Translations under genes and position numbers: made by a program | In this document: positions 54,245 through 62,671 of the stretch, piece after piece | How the letters are laid out: every line of letters begins with the position of its first letter | Position numbering within the stretch: the stretch's first letter is position 1 | Assembly: GCF_900143025.1 (NCBI RefSeq) | Contig: NZ_FRCT01000006.1 | Location: forward strand, 127,083-191,082 | DNA from: Ruminococcus flavefaciens | GTDB lineage: Bacteria; Bacillota; Clostridia; Oscillospirales; Ruminococcaceae | DNA: 64,000 nucleotides | Direction of reading: 5' to 3' | The notes under the pieces: model-generated | What the model was told of the DNA's origin: nothing | What the model saw: only the letters and a program-made list of their open reading frames with translations | The model's database searches: none

Positions 54245-55810
54245 CTATTTTACGATAATTGTCTTGTATGTAAGGTCACTGTCGGCATATCCTAAGATAT
54301 ATCGCTGGAGCTTCACGATATCTGCTACGCCAACCTCATTATCGCCGTTGAGGTCGAGTTCTGCGGACTTGTTTCCTGCAATAACCGCCTTCCTGAGTGC
54401 AACTACGTCATATACGTCGATGATCTCATCGTTGTTGATATCACCGAGGATAATGTCTTTTGTGATGACAGGCGCGGTTGTGGTAGTAGTGGTAGTCGTT
54501 GTAGTAGTAGTTGTTGTTGTTGTCGTAGTTGTGGTCACAACGGGCTTTTTCTGCGGGTAGATGTTGAGGAATACGTCAAGGGAGTCAAGAGGCTTGCCGT
54601 GAAAATCGAAAAGTGCCTGATTATCAAAGGAAGAACCGCCTGATTCGGTTACGTCCTTGTCATATTCCTTTGCGTAGGACGTTGCCCAGCCTGTGCCGTA
54701 TCTGTCCCAGAGCTGTTTCTGCTGGTCTCTCGATATATCGGGAACTCCCAGCCATGCAGGCTCCCAGTAGAATACTCCGATACCGTGTCCGTTGCAGTTG
54801 GCTACAGTCCTGAATACGTCGGTAAGTGCGTTTGCCTGTCCCTCAACGGATATGGGGTATCTCAGGTCACAGCCCGATGAGCCCGAGCTTACGCTGTTTC
54901 CAAAGTTGTCGCCGTCGCTGTTGGTGTAAGGATAGGCGGTCTCTACGACCATTACGTACTTGTTGTACTTGTTTCCTATATCGGTGAGAGTCTTTTGCAG
55001 GTTTTCCAGTGAGCCGTGCCAGTAGGAGTAGTACGAGCAGGCAAAGATATCGTAATCGAGCTTACATTCGTTCATGACCTGCGCATACCAGCCAAAGTGT
55101 CCGTTGCCTGCATTGGCGAAGTGATGAGCGATAAGGATATTTTTGTCAAAGTCGCGGATAGCCTTTTCTCCGCTGGAAAAGAGGTCACATATCTTGTACA
55201 TATCCTTTTCGTCGCAGAAAAAGCACTCGGTCTCGTTGCCGACCTGTACCATGCCGATATCACTGCCGTTTTCGGTGAGGTACTTTACTACCCATGAAGT
55301 CCAGTTGTATATCTCGCCCTTTAGCTTGTTGTGGTCGTGGGGCTGCCAGTACTTGGGGCGTGTCTGCTTTGCAGGGTCTGCCCAGAAGTCGGAATACTGT
55401 ATATCCGCAAGGAGCTTCATTCCGAACTGTGCTGCGCGTTTGCCTATTTTAGCGGCAGTTTCGAGGTCGGAATGTCCGCCTCCGTAGCTGTGTCCGTTGC
55501 CGTCGTTGGGCTCGTTCCATATCCTTACGCGGATATAGTTCACACCGTGGTCGGCGAGAGTCTTGAAGATATCCTGCTCATTGCCGTTGTCGTCGTAGAA
55601 CTTCACTCCTGCTTCTTCGAGGGAGATGATAGAGGATATATCCACACCGCGTATTGGCTCGCCGCCGTTTATACGTGTGTCGAAGTTGTTGAATGTAACT
55701 GAGTTTATGTTCATAGCAGCAGATGTCCTTGAACTGATATCAGTGCAGAGTGCGGAGGGAAAGGCTATGAGTGCAGCTGATGCCAGTGCGATAAAACCTT
55801 TGATTTTCAT
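54245..55810 (-). CDS. GH53 endo-beta-1,4-galactanase with divergent dockerin
   Basis: The 521-residue protein starts behind AAAGGAGTTTATT with a signal peptide (about 1-24). The GH53 (beta/alpha)8 domain (about 50-405) has RGVDISSIISLEEAGVKFYD and NYIRVRIWNEP. The acid/base Glu lies in VQVGNETE, the nucleophile Glu in MVVETAYPYT, with GVFYWEPAW near the end. A poly-Thr linker (about 425-445) leads to a C-terminal dockerin (about 450-505). It reads GDINNDEIIDVYDVVALRK and DLNGDNEVGVADIVKLQRYI, without the LANPNKYG insert of the other dockerins. It degrades galactan side chains of pectin. The dockerin probably docks to a different cohesin class. Confidence 0.93.
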   Translation of the reverse strand: MKIKGFIALASAALIAFPSALCTDISSRTSAAMNINSVTFNNFDTRINGGEPIRGVDISSIISLEEAGVKFYDDNGNEQDIFKTLADHGVNYIRVRIWNEPNDGNGHSYGGGHSDLETAAKIGKRAAQFGMKLLADIQYSDFWADPAKQTRPKYWQPHDHNKLKGEIYNWTSWVVKYLTENGSDIGMVQVGNETECFFCDEKDMYKICDLFSSGEKAIRDFDKNILIAHHFANAGNGHFGWYAQVMNECKLDYDIFACSYYSYWHGSLENLQKTLTDIGNKYNKYVMVVETAYPYTNSDGDNFGNSVSSGSSGCDLRYPISVEGQANALTDVFRTVANCNGHGIGVFYWEPAWLGVPDISRDQQKQLWDRYGTGWATSYAKEYDKDVTESGGSSFDNQALFDFHGKPLDSLDVFLNIYPQKKPVVTTTTTTTTTTTTTTTTTTTTAPVITKDIILGDINNDEIIDVYDVVALRKAVIAGNKSAELDLNGDNEVGVADIVKLQRYILGYADSDLTYKTIIVK

Positions 55811-55837
55811 AATAAACTCCTTTATATATGACTTTTG

Positions 55838-56485
55838 TCAATCGTTCTTCTTGCGCGTTCTTATCCACATTTTCTTTAAGGGGTTTCTGACCTGCATTTT
55901 CATAAAGTAGTGGTACAGTACGTCCTGATTGCAGCCTGCATCGGGGAGGCTGCCGTAGAACTTATCGAGACCCTTTAAGTCCATGCCTATTTCGGACGGG
56001 AATTCGATATCCTTCGCAGAGAATACTACCGCGCCGTTTACGGGAGTTTTCTCGAAACCGCCTTTTTTCAGGTGGTGGATAACGTTATCCATGTGGGTCT
56101 TGTTCTGGAGCTGAGGGTTATAGAATTTATGTGTTTTGCTGCCTATGGTATGGGTCAGATTTTTGCCGCTGCCTGTAACTGTGCCCGAAATGCCCTTTGT
56201 TTCGACAACAAGTACGCCGAAGCGTCCGAAAACAAGGTGGTCGACCTCGCAGGCTTTGTTATACAGTGGGAGATAGGCGTTGTTGATTATCCTGATGTGG
56301 TCTTTTTTGCCAAGCTTTTTCAGGTATTTGCCTACCTTGCGCTCGGCTGCTCTGCCTTTGCGCTTGCCCTTGCTGAAGTGTACGCTGATATAAAGAACCA
56401 GCAGAAGTACAGCGGCAGCGATAACGGCTATCATTATCCATGTTTTTTTGTCAAAGAGTATAAGTGAAATATTATTCGGTATCAT
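55838..56485 (-). CDS. Membrane-anchored NERD-domain protein
   Basis: The 215-residue protein has one helix (about 15-36, WIMIAVIAAAVLLLVLYIS) followed by a basic stretch. A NERD domain (about 45-170) has catalytic-like residues in EVDHLVFGRFGVLVVETKG (E..D...VE.KG pattern of restriction-like nucleases). It could cut nucleic acid or only bind it; both are known for this fold. It lies downstream of nothing on its strand, convergent context with GH53 27 bp away. No partner gene is evident. Confidence 0.85.
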   Translation of the reverse strand: MIPNNISLILFDKKTWIMIAVIAAAVLLLVLYISVHFSKGKRKGRAAERKVGKYLKKLGKKDHIRIINNAYLPLYNKACEVDHLVFGRFGVLVVETKGISGTVTGSGKNLTHTIGSKTHKFYNPQLQNKTHMDNVIHHLKKGGFEKTPVNGAVVFSAKDIEFPSEIGMDLKGLDKFYGSLPDAGCNQDVLYHYFMKMQVRNPLKKMWIRTRKKND

Positions 56486-56607
56486 AATTTTTCTCCTTAA
56501 AATGAATAATCCTTGTTTTTGCGGCGATAATACATTTGTACCAGTGAAGAGCGGTATTTATCCGCCGTCAGTGGTTTCAAAATCCCGAATAAAGAGGTGT
56601 TCTCAAT

Positions 56608-56826
56608 ATGTGGGACAAGCTTGCTCTTATTCTTCTGATAATCGGAGGAATAAACTGGGGATTAGTCGGTATTTTTGAATTTGACATGGTAGCATGGCTT
56701 TTCGGCGGTGCTGACAGTGTCATAAGCCGTGCAGTCTACATTCTTGTGGCAATTTCGGCAGTATGGTGCATCTCTCTTCTCTTCCGCAGAGATGAAGAGC
56801 TTGCAGTGCAGAATATCGACAGATAG
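56608..56826 (+). CDS. DUF378-family small membrane protein
   Basis: The 72-residue protein starts behind AGGTGTTCTCAAT. The sequence (LALILLIIGGINWGLVGIFEFD, VAWLFGG, ISRAVYILVAISAVWCISLL) is typical of DUF378 with two helices. Function unknown in the family. A hairpin (ACGCTCCTT/AAGGAGCGT, 56838-56871) lies after it. Confidence 0.85.
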   Translation: MWDKLALILLIIGGINWGLVGIFEFDMVAWLFGGADSVISRAVYILVAISAVWCISLLFRRDEELAVQNIDR

Positions 56827-56885
56827 ACCCATTGATACGCTCCTTGTAACGATGCCGTAAGGAGCGTTACATATGGATATGCAAA

Positions 56886-56908
56886 AAGGGAGGCGTAATG
56901 CCTCCCTT
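56886..56908 (-). terminator. Terminator of the rpsF-ssb-rpsR operon
   Basis: Stem AAGGGAGGC/GCCTCCCTT with loop GTAAT; on the minus strand TTTTTGC follows. Confidence 0.85.
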
Positions 56909-56919
56909 GAATTTTATGA

Positions 56920-57162
56920 TTAGTCGCTGATGTAAGGAAGCAGAGCGATGTGTCTTGCTCTCTTGATAGCAACTGTGAGCTCACGCTGGTGGTAAGCGCA
57001 AGTGCCTGTAACGCGTCTTGGAAGAATCTTAGCTCTCTCGGTCATGCACTTTCTGAGCTTAGCGAGATCCTTGTAATCAATTTTCTCGATTCTGTCAGCA
57101 CAGAACATACAAACCTTCTTGCGGGGCTTCTTTGCAGGACGTGCATTTCTTTCCTTTTCCAT
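56920..57162 (-). CDS. rpsR: 30S ribosomal protein S18
   Basis: The 80-residue protein matches S18 ([47 protein letters not shown]). The CMFC plus two further cysteines make it the zinc-binding form. Last gene of the conserved operon rpsF-ssb-rpsR. The N-terminal tail is Lys/Arg-rich. Confidence 0.97.
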   Translation of the reverse strand: MEKERNARPAKKPRKKVCMFCADRIEKIDYKDLAKLRKCMTERAKILPRRVTGTCAYHQRELTVAIKRARHIALLPYISD

Positions 57163-57201
57163 GACTTTTCCTCCTATCGTAATAAAGTAAAGTTAATTTA
57201 C

Positions 57202-57714
57202 TCAGAACGGTACGTCGCCGTCGCTGAGTATTTCCTCAAAATCGCTGAGGTTGCCGTAAGACATACTGTCATTAGCTGCGGGCTGCTGTGGAGCTGCCTG
57301 CTGCGGAGGAGCAGAATAGTTATTGTTGTAATTGTTCTGGGGAGCGCCGTAGCCGCCGTTCTGGTAGCCGTTGTTGCCGCCACTCTCATTTTTTCCGCCT
57401 ACAAACTCAACATTGTCAACAAAAACATCTGTGGTGTAATGAGTTACATCAGAGTGATTTTTGTCCTGATAGCTGCCTGTTCTGAGGCTGCCTTCAACGC
57501 AGATGAGCTTTCCCTTGCTGAAATAACGTGAAACGAACTCAGCAGTCTGTCTCCATGCTGTACAGCTGATAAAATCAGCCTGTCTTTCGCCTGTATTCTT
57601 GTCAGCAAAACGCCTGTCGCAAGCTACAGTAAATCTGCATGAAGCAATACCGCTCTGAGTCTGTCTGAGCTCGGGATCAGCAGTAAGTCTGCCAATTAAA
57701 ATAACCTTATTCAT
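57202..57714 (-). CDS. ssb: Single-stranded DNA-binding protein
   Basis: The 170-residue SSB has an OB fold (1-105; MNKVILIGRLTADPELRQT). A Gly/Asn/Gln-rich tail follows (about 115-150), ending in the acidic tip LSDGDVPF that recruits partner proteins. Position between rpsF and rpsR is the standard one. It coats single-stranded DNA in replication and repair. Confidence 0.96.
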   Translation of the reverse strand: MNKVILIGRLTADPELRQTQSGIASCRFTVACDRRFADKNTGERQADFISCTAWRQTAEFVSRYFSKGKLICVEGSLRTGSYQDKNHSDVTHYTTDVFVDNVEFVGGKNESGGNNGYQNGGYGAPQNNYNNNYSAPPQQAAPQQPAANDSMSYGNLSDFEEILSDGDVPF

Positions 57715-57743
57715 CTGACCGCCTCCTAATTAATGAAGTAGAA

Positions 57744-58040
57744 TTATTCAACAACTGTTACGAGTGAACGAAGAACGCCGTCTGCGATGTTAAGACGTCT
57801 TGAAAGCTCAGCAGGATAATCAGGCTGTGACTGGAAAGTATAGATTACATAGTAACCCTCTGTCTCGTCCTCGATAGGATATGCAAGCTTGCGCTTACCC
57901 CAATCCTCGTTGACTTCAACAGCTTCAGCGTGACGCTCGATTCTCTCCTTGAACTTTGCGATGAGAGCCTTCATTGGCTCTTCGCCGTTCTTGAGGCTGA
58001 AAACAACCATTACTTCATACTTAGCGGATACCTTTGCCAT
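57744..58040 (-). CDS. rpsF: 30S ribosomal protein S6
   Basis: The 98-residue protein has the S6 pattern (YEVMVVFSLKNGEE, VNEDWGKRKLAYPIEDETEG, YYVIYTFQSQ, RLNIADGVLRSLV). It starts the operon with ssb and rpsR, 29 bp before ssb. It binds 16S rRNA together with S18. The start ATG follows AGGAGGTGTGCTAA. Confidence 0.97.
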   Translation of the reverse strand: MAKVSAKYEVMVVFSLKNGEEPMKALIAKFKERIERHAEAVEVNEDWGKRKLAYPIEDETEGYYVIYTFQSQPDYPAELSRRLNIADGVLRSLVTVVE

Positions 58041-58195
58041 TTAGCACACCTCCTTCTGGGATCATGCCCGACAACTCACTGCGGGCAAGGATAATAATAG
58101 TATCTGTTTGCACAAGATACTCAAATATTATACCATTTCATCGACAGCTTGTCAAGCATTTTTTTCTACGGGGGAAAAGTTTTTATATTTATCTG

Positions 58196-58400
58196 TTTTA
58201 AGAGCTAAGAACTAAGAGCTAAGAACTAAGTAGGGGCGGCGTTTTGCCGACCGAAAGCCCCAACGGGAGCCCGTGAGCGGGCTCCCCTACAGGCTAACGG
58301 CTTTAAATCCATCGTCGTAAGGCGATACATCAATTCCTAATTACGAATTAATAATTACGCATTGACGGAACGCCGAGGGCGGTGTTCCTTGCTAATCATT
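58196..58400. repeat. Intergenic repeat cluster
   Basis: Tandem AGAGCTAAGAACTAAG copies lead into GTAGGGGCGGCG-type sequence. GGGAGCCCG-TGAG-CGGGCTCCC plus CCTACAGGCTAACGGCT (58264-58302) follow, then CCTAATTACGAATTAATAAT and GGAACGCCGAGGGCGGTGTTCC. They match pieces at 1-24, 216-234 and 44311-44345. No gene seen. Confidence 0.7.
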
Positions 58401-58411
58401 AACCACTAATG

Positions 58412-58475
58412 TTGACAAACGTAAAGCTTTATAGTATAATAGGTATAAGCAGGGAGCATTTTGGCTCCCTTTATT
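58412..58475 (+). promoter_or_regulatory. Antiporter promoter with leader hairpin
   Basis: -35 TTGACA (58412-58417), 17 bp, -10 TATAAT (58435-58440). Directly after, GGGAGC-ATTTTG-GCTCCC (58452-58469) is followed by TTTATTT, 20 bp before the start codon. It resembles a weak attenuator. Confidence 0.65.
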
Positions 58476-58496
58476 TACGGAAGGATATGAATATGA

Positions 58497-59696
58497 ATGG
58501 AAACATACAAAATACTGAAAGACCTTGCCATAATATTTATATGTGCTAAGGGTGCAGGCCTTCTTGCAAGAAGGCTCAAGGCTCCTATGGTGGTTGGTGA
58601 GATAATCGCAGGTCTGCTCATAGGTCCATGTTTGTACAAGGGACTTGTACAGCCCTCGGACTTTATCAGTCAGATGGCGGAGATTGGCGTAATACTCATT
58701 ATGTTTTCCGCAGGACTTGAAACGAACCTACAGGAACTGAAAAAATCAGGATTTGCAGCGTTTATGATAGCCTGTGTGGGCGTGTTTGTGCCGCTTGTGG
58801 GCGGAAGTCTGCTGTATATGGGTATTTACGGCTTTTCTTCCTTTGGTTCGGACGAGTTTTTCAAGGCGGTGTTCATAGGCTGTATTATGACGGCTACCTC
58901 CGTGGGTATAACCGTAGAGGTGCTGAAGGAGCTTGGCAAGCTAAAGACGACAGTGGGACAGACTATACTCAGTGCGGCTATTATCGACGACGTTATCGGA
59001 ATGATCGTGCTGACATTTGTGCTCGGATTTAAGGATCCTAATAGCAATACCCTTCTCGTTACGGGAAAAATAGGACTTTTCCTTGTGCTGTCGCTGGTTC
59101 TCGGATACATATTCTATAAGCTTTTCAAGTTTTACGATGAAAAGTACCCTCATACAAGACGTATCCCTATAATCGCTATAAGCCTTTGCTTTATTATGGC
59201 TTATGTTGCTGAGAAGCATTTCGGTATCGCTGATATCACAGGTGCGTATATCGCAGGAATAATCCTTTGCAATGTGCGTGATGCCGAGTATATCGACCGC
59301 AAGGTCAATATCAACGGTTATATGTTCTTTGCACCTGTGTTCTTTGTAAGTATCGGTCTTAAAACTGATTTCGGCAATGTTGATTCCAGTATGATAGTGT
59401 TTTCGATAGGCTTTGTTATCGTAGCTATGCTCAGTAAGGTAATAGGCTGCGGACTTGCTTCAAGGTGCTTTAAGTATAGCTGGACGGACTGCCTTAAAAT
59501 CGGCGCAGGCATGATGACAAGAGGCGAGGTGGCTCTTATAATCACTAATAAGGGTCTGGGACTTGGTATCATCGACTCCTCATACTTCACTGCGGTAATA
59601 CTTCTTATTATAATATCAAGTGTAGTTACGCCTGTTGTGCTGAAATTGCTTTTCGGCAAGGCAAAGGAAGTCGAAAAGGTCACAAGCAGTAAATAG
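58497..59696 (+). CDS. Cation:proton antiporter (CPA2/KefB-type membrane domain)
   Basis: The 399-residue protein has about 11-12 helices and typical antiporter sequence (RLKAPMVVGEIIAGLLIGP near the start; GVILIMFSAGLETNLQEL; IIDDVIGMIVL with the Asp pair of the ion site; GMMTRGEVALIITNKG). No C-terminal TrkA-N or USP domain, so it is the short form. It would exchange Na+ or K+ for H+. Start: ATG at 58497 behind GGAAGGATATGAAT. Monocistronic, with ispF 60 bp downstream. Confidence 0.9.
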   Translation: METYKILKDLAIIFICAKGAGLLARRLKAPMVVGEIIAGLLIGPCLYKGLVQPSDFISQMAEIGVILIMFSAGLETNLQELKKSGFAAFMIACVGVFVPLVGGSLLYMGIYGFSSFGSDEFFKAVFIGCIMTATSVGITVEVLKELGKLKTTVGQTILSAAIIDDVIGMIVLTFVLGFKDPNSNTLLVTGKIGLFLVLSLVLGYIFYKLFKFYDEKYPHTRRIPIIAISLCFIMAYVAEKHFGIADITGAYIAGIILCNVRDAEYIDRKVNINGYMFFAPVFFVSIGLKTDFGNVDSSMIVFSIGFVIVAMLSKVIGCGLASRCFKYSWTDCLKIGAGMMTRGEVALIITNKGLGLGIIDSSYFTAVILLIIISSVVTPVVLKLLFGKAKEVEKVTSSK

Positions 59697-59756
59697 TTGA
59701 GAGTTAATATTTCGTTTTTCTCTTGATCTTTGATTTATTAATGAAGGGAGAACAAT

Positions 59757-60236
59757 ATGTTCAGAATAGGTCACGGTTACGATGTACACAAGCTTGTTGA
59801 GGGCAGAAAGCTCATTCTCGGCGGTGTTGATATACCTCATACTATGGGGCTTCTCGGACACTCGGACGCAGATGTGCTTGTTCACGCCATTATGGACGCA
59901 ATGCTGGGCGCGTTGGCAATGGGGGATATAGGTCATCTTTTCCCCGATAACGATGACAGCTTCAAGGGTGCGGACAGCATGAAGCTCATGGAAGAGGTAT
60001 GCCGCAGAGTACGCGAGGCAGGCTGGGAAATAGGCAATATCGACGCAACGGTTATTGCTCAGGCACCGAAGCTTGCTCCTTATATCATGACTATGCGCGA
60101 GAATATCGCAAGGGTGTGCGGCTGCGATGTTTCGCAGATAAGCGTTAAGGCTACCACCGAGGAGCACCTCGGATTTACAGGCGAAAAGCTTGGAATGTCA
60201 GCTCATGCAGTGGCTTTGATGTGCAGTATCAAGTGA
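59757..60236 (+). CDS. ispF: 2-C-methyl-D-erythritol 2,4-cyclodiphosphate synthase
   Basis: The 159-residue enzyme fits IspF in length and motifs: RIGHGYDVH (zinc ligands Asp and His), [18 protein letters not shown] (third His), [20 protein letters not shown]. It converts CDP-methylerythritol 2-phosphate to the cyclic diphosphate and CMP in the MEP isoprenoid pathway. Start behind GAAGGGAGAACAAT. No ispD fused or adjacent. Confidence 0.97.
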   Translation: MFRIGHGYDVHKLVEGRKLILGGVDIPHTMGLLGHSDADVLVHAIMDAMLGALAMGDIGHLFPDNDDSFKGADSMKLMEEVCRRVREAGWEIGNIDATVIAQAPKLAPYIMTMRENIARVCGCDVSQISVKATTEEHLGFTGEKLGMSAHAVALMCSIK

Positions 60237-60307
60237 TCGGCAATAGTTCAGAGTAAATTTGATTTAGGAGAAATATCTGTTTCTCTTATCTAATAACTAA
60301 TAACTGA

Positions 60308-60350
60308 AACAGCCATAGTATCTTTGGTCAGATACTATGGCTGTTTGTTT
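60308..60350. terminator. Bidirectional terminator between ispF and the dockerin gene
   Basis: Stem AACAGCCATAGTATC/GATACTATGGCTGTT with a 7-nt loop, then TGTTTTTTT; used by ispF on the plus strand and able to end the minus-strand dockerin gene. Confidence 0.85.
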
Positions 60351-60352
60351 TT

Positions 60353-62239
60353 TTACTTAGGGTCGAGACTTGTTATCTTGTGGAGCAGATACTCCTGTAT
60401 GCGCAGTGCGTCATTTGATGTAAGTCCCTGACTTGAAAGGTCGACATCGGCGTTTTTGAGTCCTGCTGTGGTGATGTGGTCGGCAGAAGTGCCTTTTTCA
60501 CCGTATTTGTTCGGGTTGGCAAGTGACTGCATGATAAGTACGATATCCGACATATCTACAGTGCCGTCGCAGTTTGCATCGCCGTATACTGCTTGGTAAG
60601 GCGAGACCTTGATAGTGTATGTGCTTATCATTGTCTCTGTATCAACTGCACAGTCGATATCCTCCTCGGTGAAGCTGTATTTGCCATCTGCTGATCTGAA
60701 CTTGCCGAAGGAATAGGATTTTGAACTCTTTGGTATAGCAGGTACGAAAACGAACGGATTGTACTTTGAGGTCTTTATCTCGTATATGGTGTCTGACTCG
60801 TGGCCATCATCGAATACGACAGTAAGTGCGGCTGTAAAGTCACCGTTGTTTATGAGCTTGCCTGTAGCCTTGTCTACAACATAGACTATGCATGAGCCTG
60901 TGGATATCTGGGGCTCGGCTCTTTTTGTGAGCTTGATAGTGTAGTTTATGGTGTGATTTGCAGCATCTTTTTCTACAACAACGTCATCTGCATTGTAGGT
61001 ATAGTATATATGATGACTCATGCTGCGTATTTCAAGGTCATAATCCGTTACGTTTACTAAGTTGCTCGGAGTGAGAGTAACAGGATTTTCGCTTTCGGTG
61101 TTGAAGGTGGTTATGTTTGCACGCTTCTCGCCTGTGTTGTATGTCATATTCCATGCGATCATGAAGCTTGCATCGTCTACGGGTTCGCCTGTTTCCTTAT
61201 CCACTACCTTCATAACGTATTTGTTCTGCGCAGAAGGTGTCGGGACAGTTGTGGTGGTCGTAGTAGTGGTGTTGATAGTCGTAGTTGTGGAAGTAGTAGT
61301 GGCAGGTTCCTGCTTTTCAACTATGGGAGCCATGCTCGGTTCTGTGTCGCCCCACCAGTCCCAGCGGTCGGCAGTACGGTATTTGTCCATTTGTCCCTGG
61401 GCAGATGTCCATGTGAACACATTATCGTAGAGGTGACCCTCGTTGTAGTAGAACTGTGCCATTGAGCATATCTCATCAGCGTAGGTCTCATATGCGCCTG
61501 AGTCGGTAGCCATTGTACACCAGCCTGTGTTGAAGCCCTTCAGGCTGTTCCTTATGACCTGATAGCCGTGCATTTTTTCCTGATTTATGCATATCTCTGC
61601 AAAGTGGAGTATCTTTCTGATACCCATATGATTTGAAATGATGCAGTCATAGAAATTCTGCTCTGTAAATGAATACTGGTACATTTCAGGGACATTGTCC
61701 TCGGGCATGAATTTCGGGTCGCAGTCCTTGAAGGCAGTAACGGCAGTTTGCAGAGTACCGTAGGCGTGGGCGGAGTTTACTCCCCAGCCGTCCTCATAGG
61801 CGGTCTCGTGGTCTGAGCCTATCTTGCCCTCGCCGAGAGTGGATTCTCTTGAACCAAGTCCTAAGAAGAGCGCGTACATCTTTTCACGGTCAGGCTGTCC
61901 AAGACGGGTGGAGATAAGATCCCAGTGCTCGTCTATCTCCTTGTAGAGTGCATACTTGACCTCCTGAACTGTCATCTTGTGGTTGATAGCACGTATCTCT
62001 GCGGCAGAAGCGTCCGCAGGAGTATTTCTTTCGCCGAAATTTAAAGGGTTGCCTACGCCTTCTTTCTGCACGTCCCTTGAAGTGTCGTGCAGGGGATCGC
62101 AGGTCTCTCCTGCGAAGTACCATGCATCAGCAGCAGAAGCGTTGAACACGGGTGTGCGGTCGTCTGCTATCGTGGGTACACAAGCGGCTGTACAGATCGC
62201 AAATGCAGTAAGTAAGCCGCATATCCTCTTTAATTTCAT
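60353..62239 (-). CDS. Probable GH124-like cellulase with Cna-B-like modules and dockerin
   Basis: The 628-residue protein has a signal peptide (about 1-25). Its N-terminal domain (about 40-310) has a lysozyme-like look, with Glu132 in LGLGSRESTLG, DGWGVNSAHAYGTLQTAVTA and FNTGWCTMATDSGAY. This resembles GH124 endoglucanases (C. thermocellum Cel124, superhelical lysozyme-like fold with one catalytic Glu). The match is from memory and needs a search. A Thr-rich linker (about 312-335) precedes two Cna-B-like domains (about 338-430 and 450-545; both contain VVDK(E/A)TG(E/K)). The dockerin is at the end (about 551-626, GDANCDGTVDMSDIV). The start ATG follows GAGGTGATATAA. Confidence 0.75.
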   Translation of the reverse strand: MKLKRICGLLTAFAICTAACVPTIADDRTPVFNASAADAWYFAGETCDPLHDTSRDVQKEGVGNPLNFGERNTPADASAAEIRAINHKMTVQEVKYALYKEIDEHWDLISTRLGQPDREKMYALFLGLGSRESTLGEGKIGSDHETAYEDGWGVNSAHAYGTLQTAVTAFKDCDPKFMPEDNVPEMYQYSFTEQNFYDCIISNHMGIRKILHFAEICINQEKMHGYQVIRNSLKGFNTGWCTMATDSGAYETYADEICSMAQFYYNEGHLYDNVFTWTSAQGQMDKYRTADRWDWWGDTEPSMAPIVEKQEPATTTSTTTTINTTTTTTTTVPTPSAQNKYVMKVVDKETGEPVDDASFMIAWNMTYNTGEKRANITTFNTESENPVTLTPSNLVNVTDYDLEIRSMSHHIYYTYNADDVVVEKDAANHTINYTIKLTKRAEPQISTGSCIVYVVDKATGKLINNGDFTAALTVVFDDGHESDTIYEIKTSKYNPFVFVPAIPKSSKSYSFGKFRSADGKYSFTEEDIDCAVDTETMISTYTIKVSPYQAVYGDANCDGTVDMSDIVLIMQSLANPNKYGEKGTSADHITTAGLKNADVDLSSQGLTSNDALRIQEYLLHKITSLDPK

Positions 62240-62249
62240 TTATATCACC

Positions 62250-62591
62250 TCAGAAATTAGAACCGTTCCAGCCCCAGTCATTGGTACTTGTGTACTTTAC
62301 GTAGACACGGTCTGACGGTATGCCGATATTGTCTGTGAGTATGCCTGTGATATGGCTTGTGAGGGTGGTAAGAGCGTTTGAAGAAGCACTGCCGAAGATG
62401 GATACCTCTACCATAGCGGCAGGAGCGTCCTCGCCCTTGAACCAGAGGTCGTACTCAGGCTCTATGCCTACCATGAGCCAGCCCTCGGACTTTCCGGGAA
62501 TAGCTGTGATAGCGCGTCCCATAGCGGATTTGATGCTTGTTTTCTGTTCATCGGAAACAGAAACGTTTGTCTTGACATTAATGAATGGCAT
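62250..62591 (-). CDS. MIF/tautomerase-superfamily protein
   Basis: The 113-residue protein matches macrophage-migration-inhibitory-factor-type tautomerases in length and pattern: Pro2 after Met (MPFINVKTN), GKSEGWLMVGIEP, and C-terminal NDWGWNGSNF. Pro2 is the catalytic base in family members acting on phenylpyruvate or dopachrome. The physiological substrate in anaerobes is unknown. It lies 10 bp before the GH124-like gene on the same strand, so the two may be co-transcribed. Start behind GGAGGAATTATC. Confidence 0.9.
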   Translation of the reverse strand: MPFINVKTNVSVSDEQKTSIKSAMGRAITAIPGKSEGWLMVGIEPEYDLWFKGEDAPAAMVEVSIFGSASSNALTTLTSHITGILTDNIGIPSDRVYVKYTSTNDWGWNGSNF

Positions 62592-62671
62592 GATAATTCC
62601 TCCTCATTGTTATTTTAGTCTTCAGCCCTTAGCTATTAACCGTGAAGTCGCTTCCTAAGGGCTAATGGCTT

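Noticed and set aside
54480-54540. Poly-Thr tract as a variable tandem repeat or recombination hotspot
   Set aside because: It is an ordinary cellulosomal linker encoded by mixed Thr codons, like those in the other dockerin proteins.
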